Shown here piece by piece: positions 63,524 through 64,000 of a DNA stretch of 64,000 nucleotides. The position numbers and the translations under genes are program-made. Origin of the DNA: Streptomyces althioticus (GTDB taxonomy: Bacteria > Actinomycetota > Actinomycetes > Streptomycetales > Streptomycetaceae); contig BMSW01000005.1 of assembly GCA_014649355.1 (NCBI GenBank), positions 372,001 to 436,000 on the forward strand, written 5' to 3'. Positions within the stretch are counted from its first letter, which is position 1; each line of letters begins with the position of its first letter. The notes beneath the pieces were generated by a model. That model searched no databases. It saw only the letters and a list, made by a program, of their open reading frames with translations, and had not been told where the DNA came from.

Positions 63524-63606
63524 GAAAGAGGACCCGCCTGCGCTGCATCCGACAGCGAGCTCCGCTCGCGGAGAGTTACGCGGGTTCGATCCCCGCCACG
63601 GCCTCC
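63489..63606 (+). repeat. Direct repeat of the tRNA-Cys 3' half (att-like scar)
   Basis: 34 bp from GAGTTACGCGGG to CACGGCCTCC (63489-63522) recur exactly at 63573-63606, offset 84 bp. The second copy lacks the 5' half of the tRNA. Such 3'-end duplications mark attachment sites of integrative elements; only 50 bp lie between the copies, so it could be the scar of an excised or deleted element. Confidence 0.75.
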
Positions 63607-63653
63607 GGAAAGGGCGGGGCGCTTACCGAGCGCCCCGCACTTCGGCGTGCGCG

Positions 63654-64000
63654 CTACAGAACCCCGCCCGCCTCGTCCTGGAAGAGGCGGGTCCAGTAGT
63701 GCCAGTCGGCGTCCGGGGTCGTGCCCGTCGGGTCGACCGAGGCGAGGACCTGGATCATCGTCAGGGCGAGCTGGTCGTAGACGTCGCTCGTGAGCGCGTG
63801 GCCGGAGGCCTCGTCGAGGGAGCGCTCCCGGTGCAGGAGCCAGAGGGTGAACGCCAGCGTGGAGATGTCCGTGTTCAGCGGGCGCAGCGCCCCGTCCGAC
63901 TCGCTCCAGCTCAGCACCGCCCCCGTCGCCCCGTCGACGACCAGGCCGTGGTCGTCGATCAGGTGCCCGACGCGGATCAGCCGGTCGGCGTGGGCCGGGA
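63654..64000 (-). CDS. SUKH-family immunity-like protein, cut by the window edge
   Basis: The frame is open to the right edge, so the start lies outside. The visible C-terminal 115 residues include IDDHGLVVDGATGAVLSWSE, LNTDISTLAFTLWLLHRERS and a Trp-rich end DADWHYWTRLFQDE. The pattern GATGAVLSW then LNTDIS-x3-F resembles SUKH-4 immunity proteins that protect against polymorphic toxins. The assignment is weak; it lies next to the tRNA-Cys scar. Confidence 0.5.
   Translation of the reverse strand, partial: PAHADRLIRVGHLIDDHGLVVDGATGAVLSWSESDGALRPLNTDISTLAFTLWLLHRERSLDEASGHALTSDVYDQLALTMIQVLASVDPTGTTPDADWHYWTRLFQDEAGGVL

Noticed and set aside
63573..63606. Second tRNA-Cys gene
   Set aside because: Only the 3' half is present; the 5' acceptor strand, D-arm and anticodon are missing.

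Overview
The window is a high-GC chromosome segment from a Streptomyces. Several things point there: codons ending in G or C throughout, many GTG starts with GTGA or ATGA stop/start overlaps, the ATPase / helix-turn-helix / DUF397 regulatory triad, and DasR boxes around a nagF-nagE1-nagE2 cluster laid out like S. coelicolor SCO2905-2907. All calls come from reading the sequence; no database search was run.

Left edge, 1 to about 6.5 kb, is accessory DNA. A gene cut by the left edge looks like the C-terminal part of a Z1-domain protein. It is followed by a type IIE restriction enzyme of the NaeI family, a Vsr-type nicking endonuclease whose start overlaps a 21-codon upstream ORF, a convergent C5-cytosine methyltransferase and a divergent HNH nuclease. 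The NaeI-like gene has AT-richer codons than its neighbours, which suggests transfer. Next comes the ATPase/HTH/DUF397 triad.

From 6.5 to 20.8 kb: acetyltransferase, LysE exporter, and an acetyltransferase-TetR-membrane protein operon with twin 16-bp operators. Then come DUF2267 and Hsp20 stress genes, an MHS-type transporter, DUF445 and a GDSL esterase. A nested minisatellite (about 28-bp units in an exact 255-bp higher-order repeat) separates the esterase from a DUF1707 protein, and a three-gene ABC-2 exporter follows.

From 21 to 32 kb: a class A penicillin-binding protein; an SMR exporter with a guanidine-III riboswitch; GroES-like and DUF3618 proteins; Bcp; two overlapping HNH genes; a tRNA with a UAG anticodon; rdgB and rph; and the N-acetylglucosamine PTS genes nagF, nagE1 and nagE2.

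From 32 to 46 kb: a metallo-beta-lactamase-fold hydrolase; a cysteine module (JAMM protease, 31-residue cysteine leader peptide, CysO-like carrier, CysM); amino acid permeases; clpS-DUF2017; pncB-pncA NAD salvage; and a secreted M6 metalloprotease. From 46 to 57 kb: two RDD membrane proteins, an FAD oxidase, a TPR protein, hpd with a divergent Lrp regulator, and a four-gene glycine betaine/choline-type ABC operon. From 57 to 64 kb: a Lon-type protease, an IclR regulator, an SF2 helicase, a Doc toxin-antitoxin pair, an MFS transporter, tRNA-Cys with a duplicated 3' half that looks like an att scar, and a gene cut by the right edge that resembles SUKH immunity proteins.

Most of the segment from about 10 kb on reads as ordinary Streptomyces core. 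The best candidates for new biology are the left-edge restriction locus, the 255-bp satellite, the twin TetR operators, the CysO -GGMA tail beside its JAMM protease and Cys leader peptide, and the short-variable-arm tRNA with a UAG anticodon.
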